From contig CM033405.1 in NCBI GenBank assembly GCA_019426215.1, positions 6,487,001 through 6,551,000 on the forward strand: a DNA stretch of 64,000 bases, in the 5' to 3' direction. The position numbers and the translations under genes are program-made. Numbering within the stretch: the stretch's first letter is position 1; every line of letters begins with the position of its first letter. A model generated the notes under the pieces. That model was not told the origin of the DNA, ran no database searches, and saw nothing but the letters and a program-made list of their open reading frames with translations. This document shows, piece by piece, positions 45,199 to 58,528 of this stretch. The stretch comes from Buddleja alternifolia. Its lineage: Eukaryota > Streptophyta > Magnoliopsida > Lamiales > Scrophulariaceae.

Positions 45199-45995
45199 AA
45201 GGTATTAAATCTCAGTATCGGTATCAATATCGTGGTTGTAAATTTAAGGAAATTTCTATGAAAATCTCGCGGATATTTAAAATTTCGGTTTCGATTTTAA
45301 AGAAATCGTGGAAATTTATAGAAATATTTGGAAATTTACAATGAAAATTTGTGTAACTTTAAATATTATACTTATGCATTTTTTACATTAATAATATTTC
45401 ATGTATAATATATGCATAATTAATATTGTTAAATAGAATGACTAAAACCTGATGTGATAAATATGAAATAATGGTGATAAAATAATAATTAAATATCATA
45501 AGAATTTTATTAAAATAAAGTGTACTACAATTGTAGTAAAAATAATTATTCAAAACCCCATCAAACTTCTCAGAGGATTTTTATGAGATCTGTTTAAATA
45601 ATTTTTGTGTTCAGACTCGAATTTTTATTAACTTATTGCCTAATATCACTTTCAGATTCATATTTAAATTTATTGCTTATTGGTTTACATAATTGGTCAT
45701 TTATTATCTTTTCTTTTAAAATGAATGATCATTTGACCCTAATTTTTAATTATAAAATATTAAAAAAAAACAAATATTATTTTAAATTTCGTAATATTTT
45801 GGGTTTCGGTCAAAATTTTGATTGATATTTAGCAAATATTATTTTAGTTTTCGGGAAATTTCGTATTTCGACAAAATTTTCGGGTTTCGGTCGAAATTTC
45901 GGAAGATATTTTGCAAAATTGGATCGAAAGTTCGATTTCGCTTTGCGACCCCCGGAACCCGAAATTTCAATGTTTCGGGCAAAATTTAAGACCCT
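45199..45995. mobile_element. Mutator-like MITE candidate rich in AAATTTCGG words
   Basis: It starts AAGGTATTAAAT and its opposite strand starts AGGGTCTTAAATTTTGCC, an imperfect inverted terminus. Flanks ACTAGTAAC and GACTAATAC are similar but not identical. The ends are full of GGTTTCGGTCGAAATTTCGG-like words. It resembles the insertion at 15044. The interior is AT-rich and non-coding. Confidence 0.45.
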
Positions 45996-48747
45996 GACTA
46001 ATACAATCGTGGTTCGACCAGTGAAGTGTGCGAACTGGTGGCGATTCACCAAAACCTCCCAGTTTGTACAGATCTGAAAATCCGTCAATTTTCCTTCTAA
46101 TTGGTATTGAAAAAACGAGAAGCCGTAGCAAGAAGTGATGAGAGATGAGCAGCTTCCCCCCTTTCTGTTTCTCTCTCTCGGTTTTGCCCTTAATTTTGTC
46201 TATTGCATATGCATGTTTGTATCTCAACTTTTACAGAGAGTTTGTGTATGTGTATCTAGCTTTTTATGGTTAAAAGAGGTTGGTGGGAATTAATAGGTGG
46301 AGAGTAGTATGCTTTCATTTTTACATGTGTCACAGTGTAAGAAATTTATTATTAATGTTACATTTTTTTGATTTGTGTGTAACAATGTATGTAAGAATTT
46401 CAGTATTAATTGTATTAAATTAGTCAAAAAATGTTAAAATGAGAATAATTAATCAATAATTATTTTATGACATAATTATAAAATCATCGGTTTGACCATG
46501 GGTGAACCAGCGATCCGACTAGTGACTCTTGATTCGGTAGATTTTTGGGTTTGGTGACCGGGCCGGTTAGTATTGACAATGACAAGTCCAATTTTATGTA
46601 GGATATTGCTTAATGACGTGGCAGTTGGGCACCTATTAAAATTTTAAGAGACCTCTAGATTAGCCCAGTCCAGAATGTTGGCCACCTATTAAATTTTTAA
46701 ATGGCCTCTGGATTAGCCCAACCCAGAATATTTCAAGGGGTGCATGAACATCCCACTTTAGTGTTAATTGCCAAAAACCTCATCTAAACTTTGGTAAATT
46801 ACAATGAGATCCCCTCAAGGGCTCTATTTGTAATGATTATAAGGGATAAAATTGTAAGAATAGATACATAGGGGGTGTTATTGTAAAAATATCTTAACAT
46901 GAGTGAGACTTTAGATAATTACGAAAAAGGTTTTTTTTAGTAATTAATCATAATATGAGGGGGGGCGTAGGTAATTAATTATCTCTATTTCAATATTCTT
47001 CCTTCTCCCATGACTCCAAGCTGGCTAAACACTTATCTCATCATAATACTGCTCTGAAATGGCTCACTTTCTCTCTCCTCATTCTCTCTACAAACTAGCA
47101 TCATCCTTTACAAATTAAAAAGAAAAAGAGAACTACTATCATTCATAGTTATGGTTGTTAGCTGAATATATTTGATTTGTTATTGAGTTTGAAAAATTGT
47201 GATTCAACTTGGTTTGGTTGTTAATCTATGTGATTTCAACGAGTTTCAAAATTGAGTGACTTGATGTTTTTGAGTGACTTGATGTTTTTACACATTTTTT
47301 CAATTTGTTTCAACAAATTAAATTAATTTTGAGTCGAGTACAAATCTTATAAAGAAAAATTCATGTCAAACTTGGTTTGTTACATACACAAATAAAGTTA
47401 AAATAAATTTTTAGTAAGTCATTAGGTGTACTATCCCTACTTTGTTAACAGTATTCTCACAAGTTGACATAATATATGCACATTGTTAAAGTTGCCAAAT
47501 GTTTTTGTACTAGTCCAATTGATCTAGTAACGTCATCACTTAAATCATTTTCATGTACTTTGCCAGTCCCTCCGGTGTCATATTATGCTCAGAGAAATAA
47601 AATGACAACTTAACCAACACAATAATTTTTCGTGCACGTTGTCTTTTGGCGACATCCCTCTCTTTCTATACTAATTACTAAATAATGCGCTTGTGGGTGT
47701 CATTCAATCATGTATTTGAATAATTAAATTTATATATAATGATATTATAAAGTGAAATGATGATATCATCATATATCATCCAAAGACTCACAGCTCACTT
47801 GAGTGACAGGGAATGAGATTGACGGGCTTCAATCTAAAATCGATAAGGTTCTAAATTATTTCTTAACGGATGTGCTCCACACCTCTTTGCACGTCTCCTC
47901 CATCTTCAATATGGAAATTAAATTACCTTTCCCAATGATAGCAATTGTTTTCTTGTCACAACTCTTCATGCCTTATGATGTGAAGTTAAAGGAAAAAAGA
48001 ATTATGTAAGTTTGTGATGGATTAAAAGTTTTTTTTTCTTCTTTTTCTCATGACTGGCGTCAATATTGCTAGTAAAGTAAAATTACTAAAATAAATAAAT
48101 AAACAAAAACGAAATGAAGAAAACGAAAGACAAAAAAACATATGCATGTTTGGTTCACATTCTAAGAGTGACTAATGACACAATAAGCTATTAAACTTGT
48201 TATGTAACTCATTTGGATGACATTTCGGTTTATATTCACATCTTTCATAGTTTTTTTTAGCTGATCAAAAACAAATTCATAGTTATTTTTAATTAGTTTC
48301 GAAACATCTTGATCCATTAATTATGTTGAATAATGTATCAAATTCTTAAATCAATAGACAAAATATTTCAAGACTGACTAAATATAACCATGCACCAATT
48401 CTCTCTATTTCTAGAGCGTCTTTGAGGAGGACCACAATAATATTAAATTTTGTGGTTTCCCAACCAAACTCACTTAAAATTTTCTTTTTCTTACCATCTC
48501 CCACAACATGAGGCATCATGTACCCTATCTAGAAATGAAACATTTTATGGTCCACACAACTTCATCTCTAGTTCCATGTCCCTGAGACCCTGACCCTGAC
48601 AAACAGCTACTAAGTACAACACCATTCCTGGTAAGATACACAGCATGCCCTCAAACAAATTCAATATTCTATCCATCTTGTTTTATTTCCATTTCTTGCA
48701 AAACCATAATCACAAAACCAATCTCATTGCATTTATCTTCTTCTGAC
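45996..48747. other. Intergenic DNA, no gene recognised
   Basis: A 50-60 bp direct duplication lies at about 46631-46736: CACCTATTAAA..GCCTCT..GATTAGCCCA occurs twice, ending CCAGAAT. A weak foldback with G runs lies at about 46780-46990. The rest up to the GNAT gene is AT-rich with no open frame of interest; it includes the GNAT promoter, in which I see no decisive TATA box. Confidence 0.5.
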
Positions 48748-51036
48748 ATGAAAACTATTGTGCAAAACGAGAAACTTCGATCGAGTAGGAACACAATGTC
48801 GACGATTTCTTTACAAAGACCGGACTTTTCAAGAACATCGGCCTATGGGATACGCGTTTATCACAATATACATAGAATTTCATCCTCTTGGACAATGTGA
48901 GTCTATTCAATTACATTTGTTTATGCATTTTCAGTTGTTAAAATATATTCGAACCTCAAATAATTTATTGGGTTAATTACTTTTACGTCCCGTCAAATAT
49001 AGACTAACTTATCCCGATTTCTCAATTGAAACTAGCAGGGGGAAATCCAAGTGTACCCCAGCAAGGAAAGAACAAGAATTGTCAGGGGAACTTCAAAAAC
49101 TATCCATACCTGAAGTTGACAAATTTTGTACTCCAAACATCAAATTCGACAGGTTGCAGAAAAACGATCAAAATGGCATTCAAACGGAAACAGTAGAATT
49201 CCGAAAGTTTGTGGCACGTGAAGCTCAACTCGACGAAGAATATTGGGTTAGTTACACATTTACTTCGACATTGGATCATCACTGTTTTTTTTTTCTTTTT
49301 TAAACCTATATCAAGGATAACTTGACGCGTTAGATATGTAAGATATGTTACTTTTGTTGGCTAGACAGCAGCATGGCTACGAGCAGAGAGTCACTGGGAG
49401 GACAAAGAAAATGACCGGTGTGAACTAAGTGAAGATTCATCCTGCCTCTTAAATTTTTAAGATCAAATTCTTGCAATATTAATGTCTTTCCAAGAAGATA
49501 TTAATGTCTTTTCAAGTAGAAGCAAAAATGAATTGATATATGATTGCTGCTAAAGTCTTATTAATTTTACCTTATTATTCAGATATGCTGATAACCACAA
49601 ACGGAAATTCGCAGAACAGGTAAAAAAAAGCAGGATTTATTTTATTCGATCACAGAATGCAAATAATGGATTATAATTGTTACAGATTATTTAACTAAAT
49701 CTCAATCATCCAGGAGTTCAATGCAATGAAAAGGAGATATAATGCACAACTAGGAGATAAATGCAAATGTATTGTCATGGTACAGCAATTCGATAAAAAT
49801 TAATTTTTCCTTCAATAATAAGGTGTGACACCTTGCAAGTAAATATTCATTTTCATTGTTCGACAAGATTATGATCAGGTAACAAGGGAAGATGAAAATG
49901 TTAAACGTACCGTATTAAAGAGTGTCGTTGGAACCTTGGACTTAAGCATTCGATATTTGTCACACGGTGAGACCTTTCCAGGGGTACGTATGGTGCAATA
50001 ATTAGTTACCATTTGAACTGAACTCTGTCTAGGTTCTATAAGTATTGTTTTCTGTGTTTATTATCGCAGGAACTGGTTAAAGCTCCTCTTTTCTGCCTTG
50101 TCGATAAGAAATCCTCCAGCAGATATGGCTATATTTCAAATGTATGTGTCGCTAAATCAGCACGTCGACAGGGTATTGCAACCAACCTTCTTCAATATGC
50201 CATTATGTCCGCCAAGCCACAAGGTAAGCATATATTGATATCCAGATACGATCTTCAATTGCAAGCCCTATTACATCTCATGTTCCAAGATAATGGGTGA
50301 ATGATACACGTTCAGTAAAAACTTACAATTATACGTGTCATTCACCCAGTACATCTGCAATAAGCGATGCAATATGAATTGCAATAGAATGATCCCATTT
50401 GACTGATATCATGTCCAAATTTATTGTTCCTACTTTATTTACGTCTACTCATTTTCTGAAAACAAGGTTTTTCCCCTTTCTTAAATTGTTTCCTTAATAA
50501 AATATAATAGGGTAAATTATATATACAACACTTGTATGATGAGACCCTAATTACAAAAAATACTTTCGAAGTTTGAAAAGTGATTTTAACTTCCCTTGTC
50601 AGTAAAAACATATTAAAATTTTGTCCCATAGATTACAAACTTTAGCACATATTCTTCAAGTCGGAAGGATCTGATAGGCAGTGTGTTGATAATTTGCAAA
50701 ATGTTGGACGCGGGGTGTATATAATGAGAAGCACAATGGCAACATTTGCAAATAAATTTTGCATTTTGTTTTTAGGTGTAGAACATGTGTTTGTTCATGT
50801 TGATAGAAATAACAAAGCTGCTCAGGCTCTGTATCAGAAAATGGGCTTTGAGGTAAATTATCATTTGAATGTTGTGTTTGAGTAAATTATTGCTTCAGCT
50901 AATGACGAACTGATGATGCTGCCTTTGTATTTTTTCACTATAGGTTGTGGATGCAGCAAGCTCTCAACTCTTGGCTGATCGAACCTACTTACTACGTCTT
51001 CAAGCTTCAAACTACATCGAACATTCGTTTTGTTAG
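48748..51036 (+). CDS. GNAT-family N-acetyltransferase, plastid type, nine exons
   Basis: Exons 48748-48896, 49039-49246, 49365-49417, 49583-49619, 49714-49779, 49879-49983, 50070-50223, 50776-50852 and 50944-51036 join with phase kept at every junction to 313 residues. The first 50 residues are rich in Ser, Arg and Thr and poor in acidic residues, which suggests a chloroplast transit peptide. The middle has TAAWLRAESHWED and LKSVVGTLDLSIRYL. The acetyl-CoA site is the R/Q-x-x-G-x-A loop in SARRQGIATN (Arg238 to Ala243) after YGYISNVCVA, and the C-terminal GNAT motif is RNNKAAQALYQKMGF (268-282). Enzymes of this group acetylate Lys side chains and protein N-termini in plastids. It resembles the Arabidopsis plastid GNAT6/GNAT7 type, but I would not fix which. 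The gene looks intact. Confidence 0.88.
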
Positions 51037-51868
51037 GAACAAATCAATCAAGAGACGTGAAAATTGAAAAATGTGATTCCACTCATACACAAGACAAGAA
51101 TTACATGGTTTGACCAAATGATGTCTATTGTTCATAGCCACACCAGAATTCGTTCTTCTTCCTCGTTAAGGAGCACATGTACAATACAAATCAGAGGGAG
51201 CCACGAGTCTATTTTTAGATGAGAAATAAAGCTACGTACAGTTAAAACTCCTGGCCATTTACACAGACTGCTGTAAATTAACCAAAATATTCGTTCTACA
51301 GTAACAAGACCGCGTACTACAATGACAACTTTAGGCCTGCACAGACGGCAAAATCCAGAAGATCTATTTGCAGAGCTCTCTTTAATCATACTTGATTCAA
51401 TCCAACTTATGAACATTTGGCTTTTCAAGTCTTTTAATTTGGAAATTTGGTTATTCAGTTAATAATTGTTTCCCCCCTTTATGAGCTTCATATAACTCCA
51501 TCAAAATTTTCATTTGATTCTATGAAAATTCATTTTCAAATACAATCTTGAACTTTTCTTTCTAACTAACAAAAAGAGATATAACCTCATTTCATGTTTA
51601 CTAGTATAAAGCACGTGCGTTGCACGTGGATGCCCGTATATTTTTTCAATTATTTATTACTTGTTGTTATGACATAGTTTTCTTGCTAATCTTACCATTA
51701 TTTGGCTAGTTTGAGGATCCTAATAAATGGAATTTTTAGTAAGACTGGTGTTCCAATATTAAATAAAATTAGTGTATAGTGCAGATCCAATAATTTTTTT
51801 GGACCTCCAAAATCAACTAATGTTTTTCTAATACAAATTGTTAGATGTCTAAAACCAAAAAAAAATCC

Positions 51869-54800
51869 TCAATCTTTCTCTATTTTGATCTTCTTTAATG
51901 TTGCTTTTGCTACTCGCTTGCCCTTGGAACTTGTTGTTTCTTTTCTCTTGGCGAATAAATTTTCTAATGTATCATCATCATCAACGTCCACATACTTTTT
52001 TCCATTGACTCTTATAATCTGCAACTCATCGTTGTTTGAGTCTGAGTTTTCTTCACTTGCAACTATTTTTGCAGCTCTCTTCTTATGCCATTTCATTTGT
52101 TCATTAATTTCAGTATACTTTTCTTCTCCCATTAATTCTTGGCAATGGTCTTCATATTCATTTGTATCTTCATCAATAAGCTGCAACCCTTCCATTTTTT
52201 TTTTTTTTGTAATTTTCTCAGTTTTGAACTGTTTCTTGAATTTTGTCTTGTGCTTTTGAGTAGCTAGTGCAGCCTTTTGTTCTCTCTTTTGTGTTGTGGT
52301 TTGTTGTGCGTAATCTCCAATTGTGTCAACTATGGCAAATAATACTCCACTACAAACTTCTACATATTTGTCAAGCTTGAGTACGAAGTTGCAGTCTTTC
52401 TTATCTGGCTTTTCCAAAGCTAAATATTATTTAGATGAACTCTGATTCTGCATAGTAACAAGAATTTACTTATTGAATCGTAATATTATATTAATATTTA
52501 TTTGATACCTCCGAAATCGAGTCTATGTACTGAGTCACAGGACAACCAATATACATTGCAGCCACATCTTCGAACAATGTAATTGTGGCTTTGTCTTTGT
52601 CATTCGTGACGTTCATGATTAGTCGATACTTGTAATTGCTAGAATTTAGTACTTTTTTGAGTTTATATTATATATATCTTTTCAATGTAGTTAGTTTTTA
52701 TACCTTTGAAATGTTTCCACTTGTTCATCTTTGCAATTTCTACATTGCATCCCATTTATTGTCTTCAAAATTCGAGTGCAGTTGTTGCAAGCTTCGTACC
52801 AAGGGGCCGACAAGTTTTCCACTTTCTCAACATTTGCTTTGCAGCAATAGTATGCATTCTTTAATTGTTCTTAAAGTTAGTTTGTTCATGTCGAGAGGTG
52901 TCTCGCATATTTTAAAGCTCAAAATTGAACAACATAACGGTAAATGTAAAAAAAATGTATGGATTATGACAAAACTTTTTATTTTTATTATCCTAAACTG
53001 GATTTAAATAATTAAATTGTTTAATTTTTTGGGCTAACCTCAAGTAATGCAGCTCGATCGTTGATCAACTATTTTAATGTCACTTCCTTGGATTCCTTGA
53101 TCTTTTTAGCCATCCATAATTGCTCTATATTTTTATCTTCCTGTGTGCCCGTGAACCTGATTAACACGTGGTTGATAATTTTATATTTTTTTAATATATA
53201 ATAATAATAAAAAAATTGCTTTACAAAAGAATTTTTAATATCATAGTTCATTTAAAGAAGAAAAAGTATTACCTTGAACAGAGGATTTCCGTTTCAGGAG
53301 ATGGTGGGTTTAAAATTATAGATGTTGTAGACATCGATACCATTTGTATATCTGCTGTAATAAAATTGAGTATATGTAATTTGTTTAGATTAAATCATTT
53401 AGTTTTGTATTAATAAATAAACCCTTCAACTATAATTCATAAATAAAGTGTTTTCCTTTTTTCCTAAATCTACCTTGATATAGTTGTCTCTTCAATCTTG
53501 GAAAGGCTACAATTGGTTTGTCTGCGACAATTTTTTGCAACCATTGGCCTTCAACAATTACCATGTCATCCCACAAATTTATCGTAATAGTATCAAACCT
53601 GATAAGAAAAGAAATATGATAATATTCCAAATAAAAAAAATTGAAATTTTATATTTATACTTACTTATGATTCATCAATACAACTTCTCTTCTATGTCCG
53701 ATAGTGTTGTCGTTTTGGGAAAACTGAAATGGTTGTTTTATCTTCTTGACGAATCCTATTACATCTGTTAGAATATAGAATAATTTGTTAATTACACAAA
53801 AAAATGTTAGAATTTTGCAAGAATTATTATTTTAAAGCATTACCAAATAGTTCATTCACATCTGCATTTGTCTTGACCTCATTAAAATCTAAAAACACGA
53901 GTGAAATACTTCGACAATTGATGTTTTCATGAGCTTCGGTGACAGTTGTTGTTGCTTGTAAAACCAACTCAATTTTACGATTAACGTTCAGATAGTTCTT
54001 ATTTGTCTTTCTGATGGTTGGACTTGATATGACGTAGGTCTTATGGATAATCAATTTACTTTCAAATAGTTGCAATGCATTTGTGAATATAATCCCGTGT
54101 ATTTTTGTTCCCTGCAATTAAACATATATGCTTGGTCAATTATTTTAATAAGATTGATAAGATTCATTTAGATGTAAAGTAGTTGACTTGGGAAAAGTAA
54201 TATCCAGATTAGGTAACGCACTATGTGAAGGGAAAACTAAAATTTTAGTTTTATTGTATTATTTCAAAGTTGGCAAAATAATTTTATATAGTTCATGGGA
54301 CAAATAAAGTAAAAGGAGATAATGATGTGTATAACATCCAATAGCTACTGATGACTAAAATAACAAATATATTTTTAAGTGTGATTGAATCTAAACAATG
54401 AGTTGTGGTTTTTAATTTATTTAGTCTCTAATAGGCAGGTAGATTAATGAAAAGCATACATAATTTTAATTCCTAAAATTTATCACTAATTAGATCACGC
54501 GGATAATTGACTGATAAACACCTAAAGGATTATTTGCAGTGTAATATTCTTGGTCATTTTCGATGTATAGGCAGAACAACAGATTTTTTTTTTATGATTA
54601 CTTTCAGAATCATATTTATAAAGAATTAGTAAATACCTACTATGATGCCATTTAGATAAGTATTAAAAATGCAAGTTATTAGCACATGCCACATAGTCTG
54701 ATAGATGAGTACATCGAGTGAATGAATAAATTACCTCGTCATCCACAAATATGAGTTTTCTTATGCTTTTCGAATTCTCGGATGGTTTGCAAATTCCTTG

Positions 54801-54887
54801 TCGTAGGACCATTACTTTTATCGCCACGTCTTTTTGGTTTACGGATAGTGAGCCAATGGGGATAATTGGAGATTCTGGTATTTCCAT
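51869..54887 (-). pseudogene. RPA70-like single-stranded-DNA-binding protein gene, nine exons, two stops
   Basis: Exons read leftwards: 54887-54735, 54111-53844, 53764-53665, 53598-53474, 53354-53273, 53156-53039, 52858-52704, 52638-52509 and 52447-51869. All junctions are GT..AG and in phase. They encode three OB-fold regions of RPA70 type: GTKIHGIIFTNALQLFES in DBD-A, DVIGFVKKI then TITINLWDDM in DBD-B, and a zinc ribbon (CNNC, then CRNC) with ATITLFEDVAAMYIG in DBD-C. The last exon adds a Lys/Asp-rich tail. Cellular RPA70 binds ssDNA in replication and repair; plant Helitrons often carry such genes. A TAG at 53069-53071 where Gln is expected and a TAA at 52427-52429 break the frame. Confidence 0.82.
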
Positions 54888-55035
54888 TGTTACCAAATTT
54901 AGTGTGTCGGTTGTGCAATGAAGTTGCTATCTAATGATATATATACACACACATACACACATAGTATAATGACAATTATAATTTGTAATAAATGGCAGTA
55001 AGGCATTTAAAATGACCCATTGAAATCTATGACAG

Positions 55036-55075
<40 letters not shown>

Positions 55076-55510
55076 CATTTGTACACACATGCACACTATA
55101 TTGTAAATCACACTTTATAATAAAGTTTCAGAGGTAATGGCATACAAAATGACCTTTATGATTCTACGACAGTTTAGAAAATGGAAAGGCTATTTTAAAA
55201 ATCACATTTAATAATGATGATTCACACCACATAAATATCCTACACTGATTATTATCAAATCACATTTAAGCTTCTTTATCTAATATATTAAACTTACAGC
55301 TGCAGTTGTTACGTATCATTTAATGCCCTGTATTCAGTATCAGTATATATCAGTGGAATAAATAGATAATTGAGGAATCATTCTCATACAGATAATGTAT
55401 AATATTTTAGTTGCTGTTAAATCATTTTATATGAATTTCGAGAGTATTTTGAAATGGTTATGGCAATACAAGAAATAACAATCATAATAAGTAGTGTAAT
55501 GCTAAGTAAA

Positions 55511-55846
55511 TTTTAGGGGTGCCAAATACTACCCCATCCCTCATCTTTGTCTAATTACTTCCACCTCCATCAAAAAAGGATGTCCGATGTATTTGCCAAG
55601 TTATTATTAATTATCAGTATTTAACACGAACTATCGCAGTTTGATGATCTCAAGAAATTTCCTTCCGTTATGGTAAGAAATTATGTGATGACGTCATCTT
55701 TTTTCGTACGAAAACTTAACGGAAGGTGCTAATTTGTTAGTCGACCAATAAAGTTAGGGAGGTAAAAGTAATTGAGCAAAGACGAAAGAGGGGATGTATT
55801 TGACCCATAAATTAGGGACATTTTTGTAATTAGGCCTAAAATTTTA
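55511..55846. mobile_element. Foldback MITE nested in the Helitron
   Basis: The ends are inverted: TTTTAGGGGTGCCAAATAC on the left and TTTTAGGCCTAATTAC on the opposite strand at the right. Pairing of TCTTTGTCTAATTACTTCC and TCTTTGCTCAATTACTTTT follows inside. The overall structure resembles the Mutator-like foldbacks at 30820 and 36169. I could not fix a target duplication. Confidence 0.5.
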
Positions 55847-56913
55847 TAGAAGATAGTTTACATTTCCTTTGATCTAAAGTCATTTTCTTGCTTTTCTGAT
55901 TTGAATCACTTATAATTCAATTTCAATAATTTTAAAAACCTAATAAATAGTCAGATTTTCTGCTTAGAGAGTGTTTGGCTAGCTACTAACTATTACTCTA
56001 TTAATCGGTAATTTCTTTTAGAAATATAGATATATATGTCAACATCTATAACCATGTTACAATACTGAAACTATTAAAGTTACCTTTGGTAATTAAGCTA
56101 TCTTTTTAAAACTCAATTTCATTAAAATATTCTATTCTAGAATTAATTTTAAGTTGCGCGAAAGACTTGGTTTGTTTCTTGACCATTTCTAACCTTTAAC
56201 AAATCTTGTTATATTTTTCCCACAATAATACCCACTCATATTTAGCCACTTTCAACAATTTTTTGTTGGAATAGCTTAAAGTTCTTATTTCAGGATATAT
56301 GAATTATGAAAAGGTAAAGGTAGATACAGTCTTCTATATTATTGCAAAATAAAACGTAATAATTATATTTAGTATAAGCAAGTTTTAATTAAATGTATTG
56401 TATCTAATTAATATTTACATAAATAATGAATTATTTTTATATGTTGAGAAATCTAGAGAAAATAGTTGTAATATTTGATTATTGAAGTAATAATAATTGC
56501 ATAATTATAAATAAAAAATAAATTTTAATTAGTATAAATAAACTATAATTTAATCTAATCTATAAATTTAGCTCTCATCTATATAATTATTTACTTTTAC
56601 TCGATGGAATATGCCGAGAGGCGTTAGTGGGGTAAGCAAATTTCATAGTCTTCAATGATCCTTATTAGATCATGACTCTTCAAAAACCATTAAGTAGGCC
56701 AAACATATAAGATCCAAAAGAAAACCTACAACCAAACCAGCAATACAGCAAGCAAAAATATACTGCATAAAATTCTTTAACTCGGAGCAAACAAAATATA
56801 CCTGTCGTCCATTAATTCTAAATATCGTCGGGTTCTTAATTTCTAATCCAATGACCACTGATTTATTTCTAAGACAATACTTAATCCAATGTTGACAAAG
56901 TTGAAGATTAGTT

Positions 56914-57282
56914 CTTCATCTTGCGTGAAACTTATGTGGAGGGAAGAATGAGAAGGGAAGTGGAAGGAAACACATATTTATACTTTGGATGAGGAAGTGT
57001 TATGAATAGCTAAAGAAGTTGGAAAGTATTTGAAAGGTGGGAGTACTTCTTTTTAAAGACTCATTGATCTTTTAGGAAAGGGGTGAATTTAATATGTACT
57101 AAATTATACTTATTTCAATAGATAGTTGGGGAGATGAAGAGTTTAAAAATATAATTTGTAGGAAGATGGGGGTGACTTCATTATTCATTAACATTGTAGT
57201 AAAGTTGAGGAATTTCATCTACTAAATATTATTTATTCTCAATCATAATTGTAATAGTAAGGGTAGAAATGTAAAATCACAA
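56914..57282 (-). repeat. Direct repeat A: Helitron promoter-like segment
   Basis: 369 bp nearly identical to 58529-58895. On the minus strand it holds TATAAATA (56975-56982) followed by a CT-rich stretch and CCACATAAGT, where copy B has CCACGTAAGT, so the splice donor is lost in this copy. It lies upstream of the RPA70-like gene. Confidence 0.85.
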
Positions 57283-58347
57283 AGTTGAAGATTTGATAGG
57301 GTATTATACGATCCATAAGAAGCATATTTTTTTCTTTAAGCATATATCGGTGAGCGCACGTATATTTTTGTAATCTTTTTGCTTAAGAGATTTTGAACGA
57401 GTTATCAAATTTTTTTTTTTGAGAGATCCCAAGATTGGGTAATTTGTATTGTAAACTTTTATGAGTTTTTGAATCGGAATATTTTCTAAAATTTTAATAT
57501 AAGTTTGGAATAGTACATATATTCATAAGCATAAATAGTTAAATTAATGTTATACAAAATTAGTTTTTAACAAATACATTTTATTTGTATCTTGAACAAG
57601 AAAATGTTATAATATGAGTGGGTCAGAATATGCCCATAACTCGAAAAAAAAATATGAGTTGAGTCGAGGAAGATAATATGGACTGAGTTTTGAGCTTATG
57701 ACTATAAGGCCCATGGGGATTTGAGCATGAGTCGAGTCGATGGAAAATTATGGGTTGAATTTAAGACTATGATCATCGATCTCAATGGGTAGGTGAGCTT
57801 GATCCACTCTTAACTCAACTCATAAAGCCCGGTTGACAGTGCTATAAAAGCTTACTTACTATTAATTATTTCTATAAATATAAAAAAAAAGACAAAAAGG
57901 CCCTTCATTGGAGATAATTTGTTAAACATGTTAGAGTAAATTCAACCTACAATATATAGAAACACGATTAGAGAAAATATAAAGAATGTTATTGATATTT
58001 GTACGACCTCACGAATAAAAAATAAATTTACAAAAATAAAATAAAAAATGATTGAAATAAAATAAAAGCCTATTTTTTCAAATTTACTTTATTACCAAAC
58101 AAATCTGAAATGATCTTATTCATTATCATCCATTTTAATTGAAAATTTTACAAATCACATATGATCACACAAATATAATATTGCAAATGGTTAAAAAAAA
58201 ATGTAAAAATCAACTCATTTTTGACAAAAACTAATATCTTAAACTATTTTATAAAGAAACAATTCATCAAGTTAAATATATTGAACAAAAGCCCTAACTT
58301 TTGTTTCCAAAATACAGAAACCATAAATCTCAAATGAAGTTCAAAAC

Positions 58348-58421
58348 TCAGCGGACATTGCGAACTTTTTCTTCCTGACCCAATCCAAGTGCTTTCTGTG
58401 CGTCGGCTATACCATCAGGAT
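58348..58421 (-). pseudogene. Captured last exon of a host gene inside the Helitron
   Basis: A TTTGTGCAG acceptor at 58422 opens an exon encoding PDGIADAQKALGLG then QEEKVRNVR and a TGA stop (58350-58348). With a G from the preceding exon the first codon would be Asp. Codon use is coding-like (GCCGACGCACAG) and more GC-rich than the Helitron DNA around it. I do not recognise the protein. The position just downstream of promoter-like repeat B and its donor suggests a chimeric transcript. Helitrons are known for picking up host exons; that it happened here is inference. Confidence 0.55.
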
Positions 58422-58528
58422 CTGCACAAACAAACAACAAAATGAGAAGAAGAAAATAGCATAAAAGAACAGATTGTTTATGAGAAGAAAAGTACTTGCA
58501 AACATATTAAGAGTGCTTGTTCAATAAG

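Noticed and set aside
56670..56858. Additional 5' exon of the RPA70-like gene
   Set aside because: The frame shows no OB-fold signature and its joining phase to the exon at 54887 cannot be shown. The ATG at 54887 already gives a full DBD-A start.
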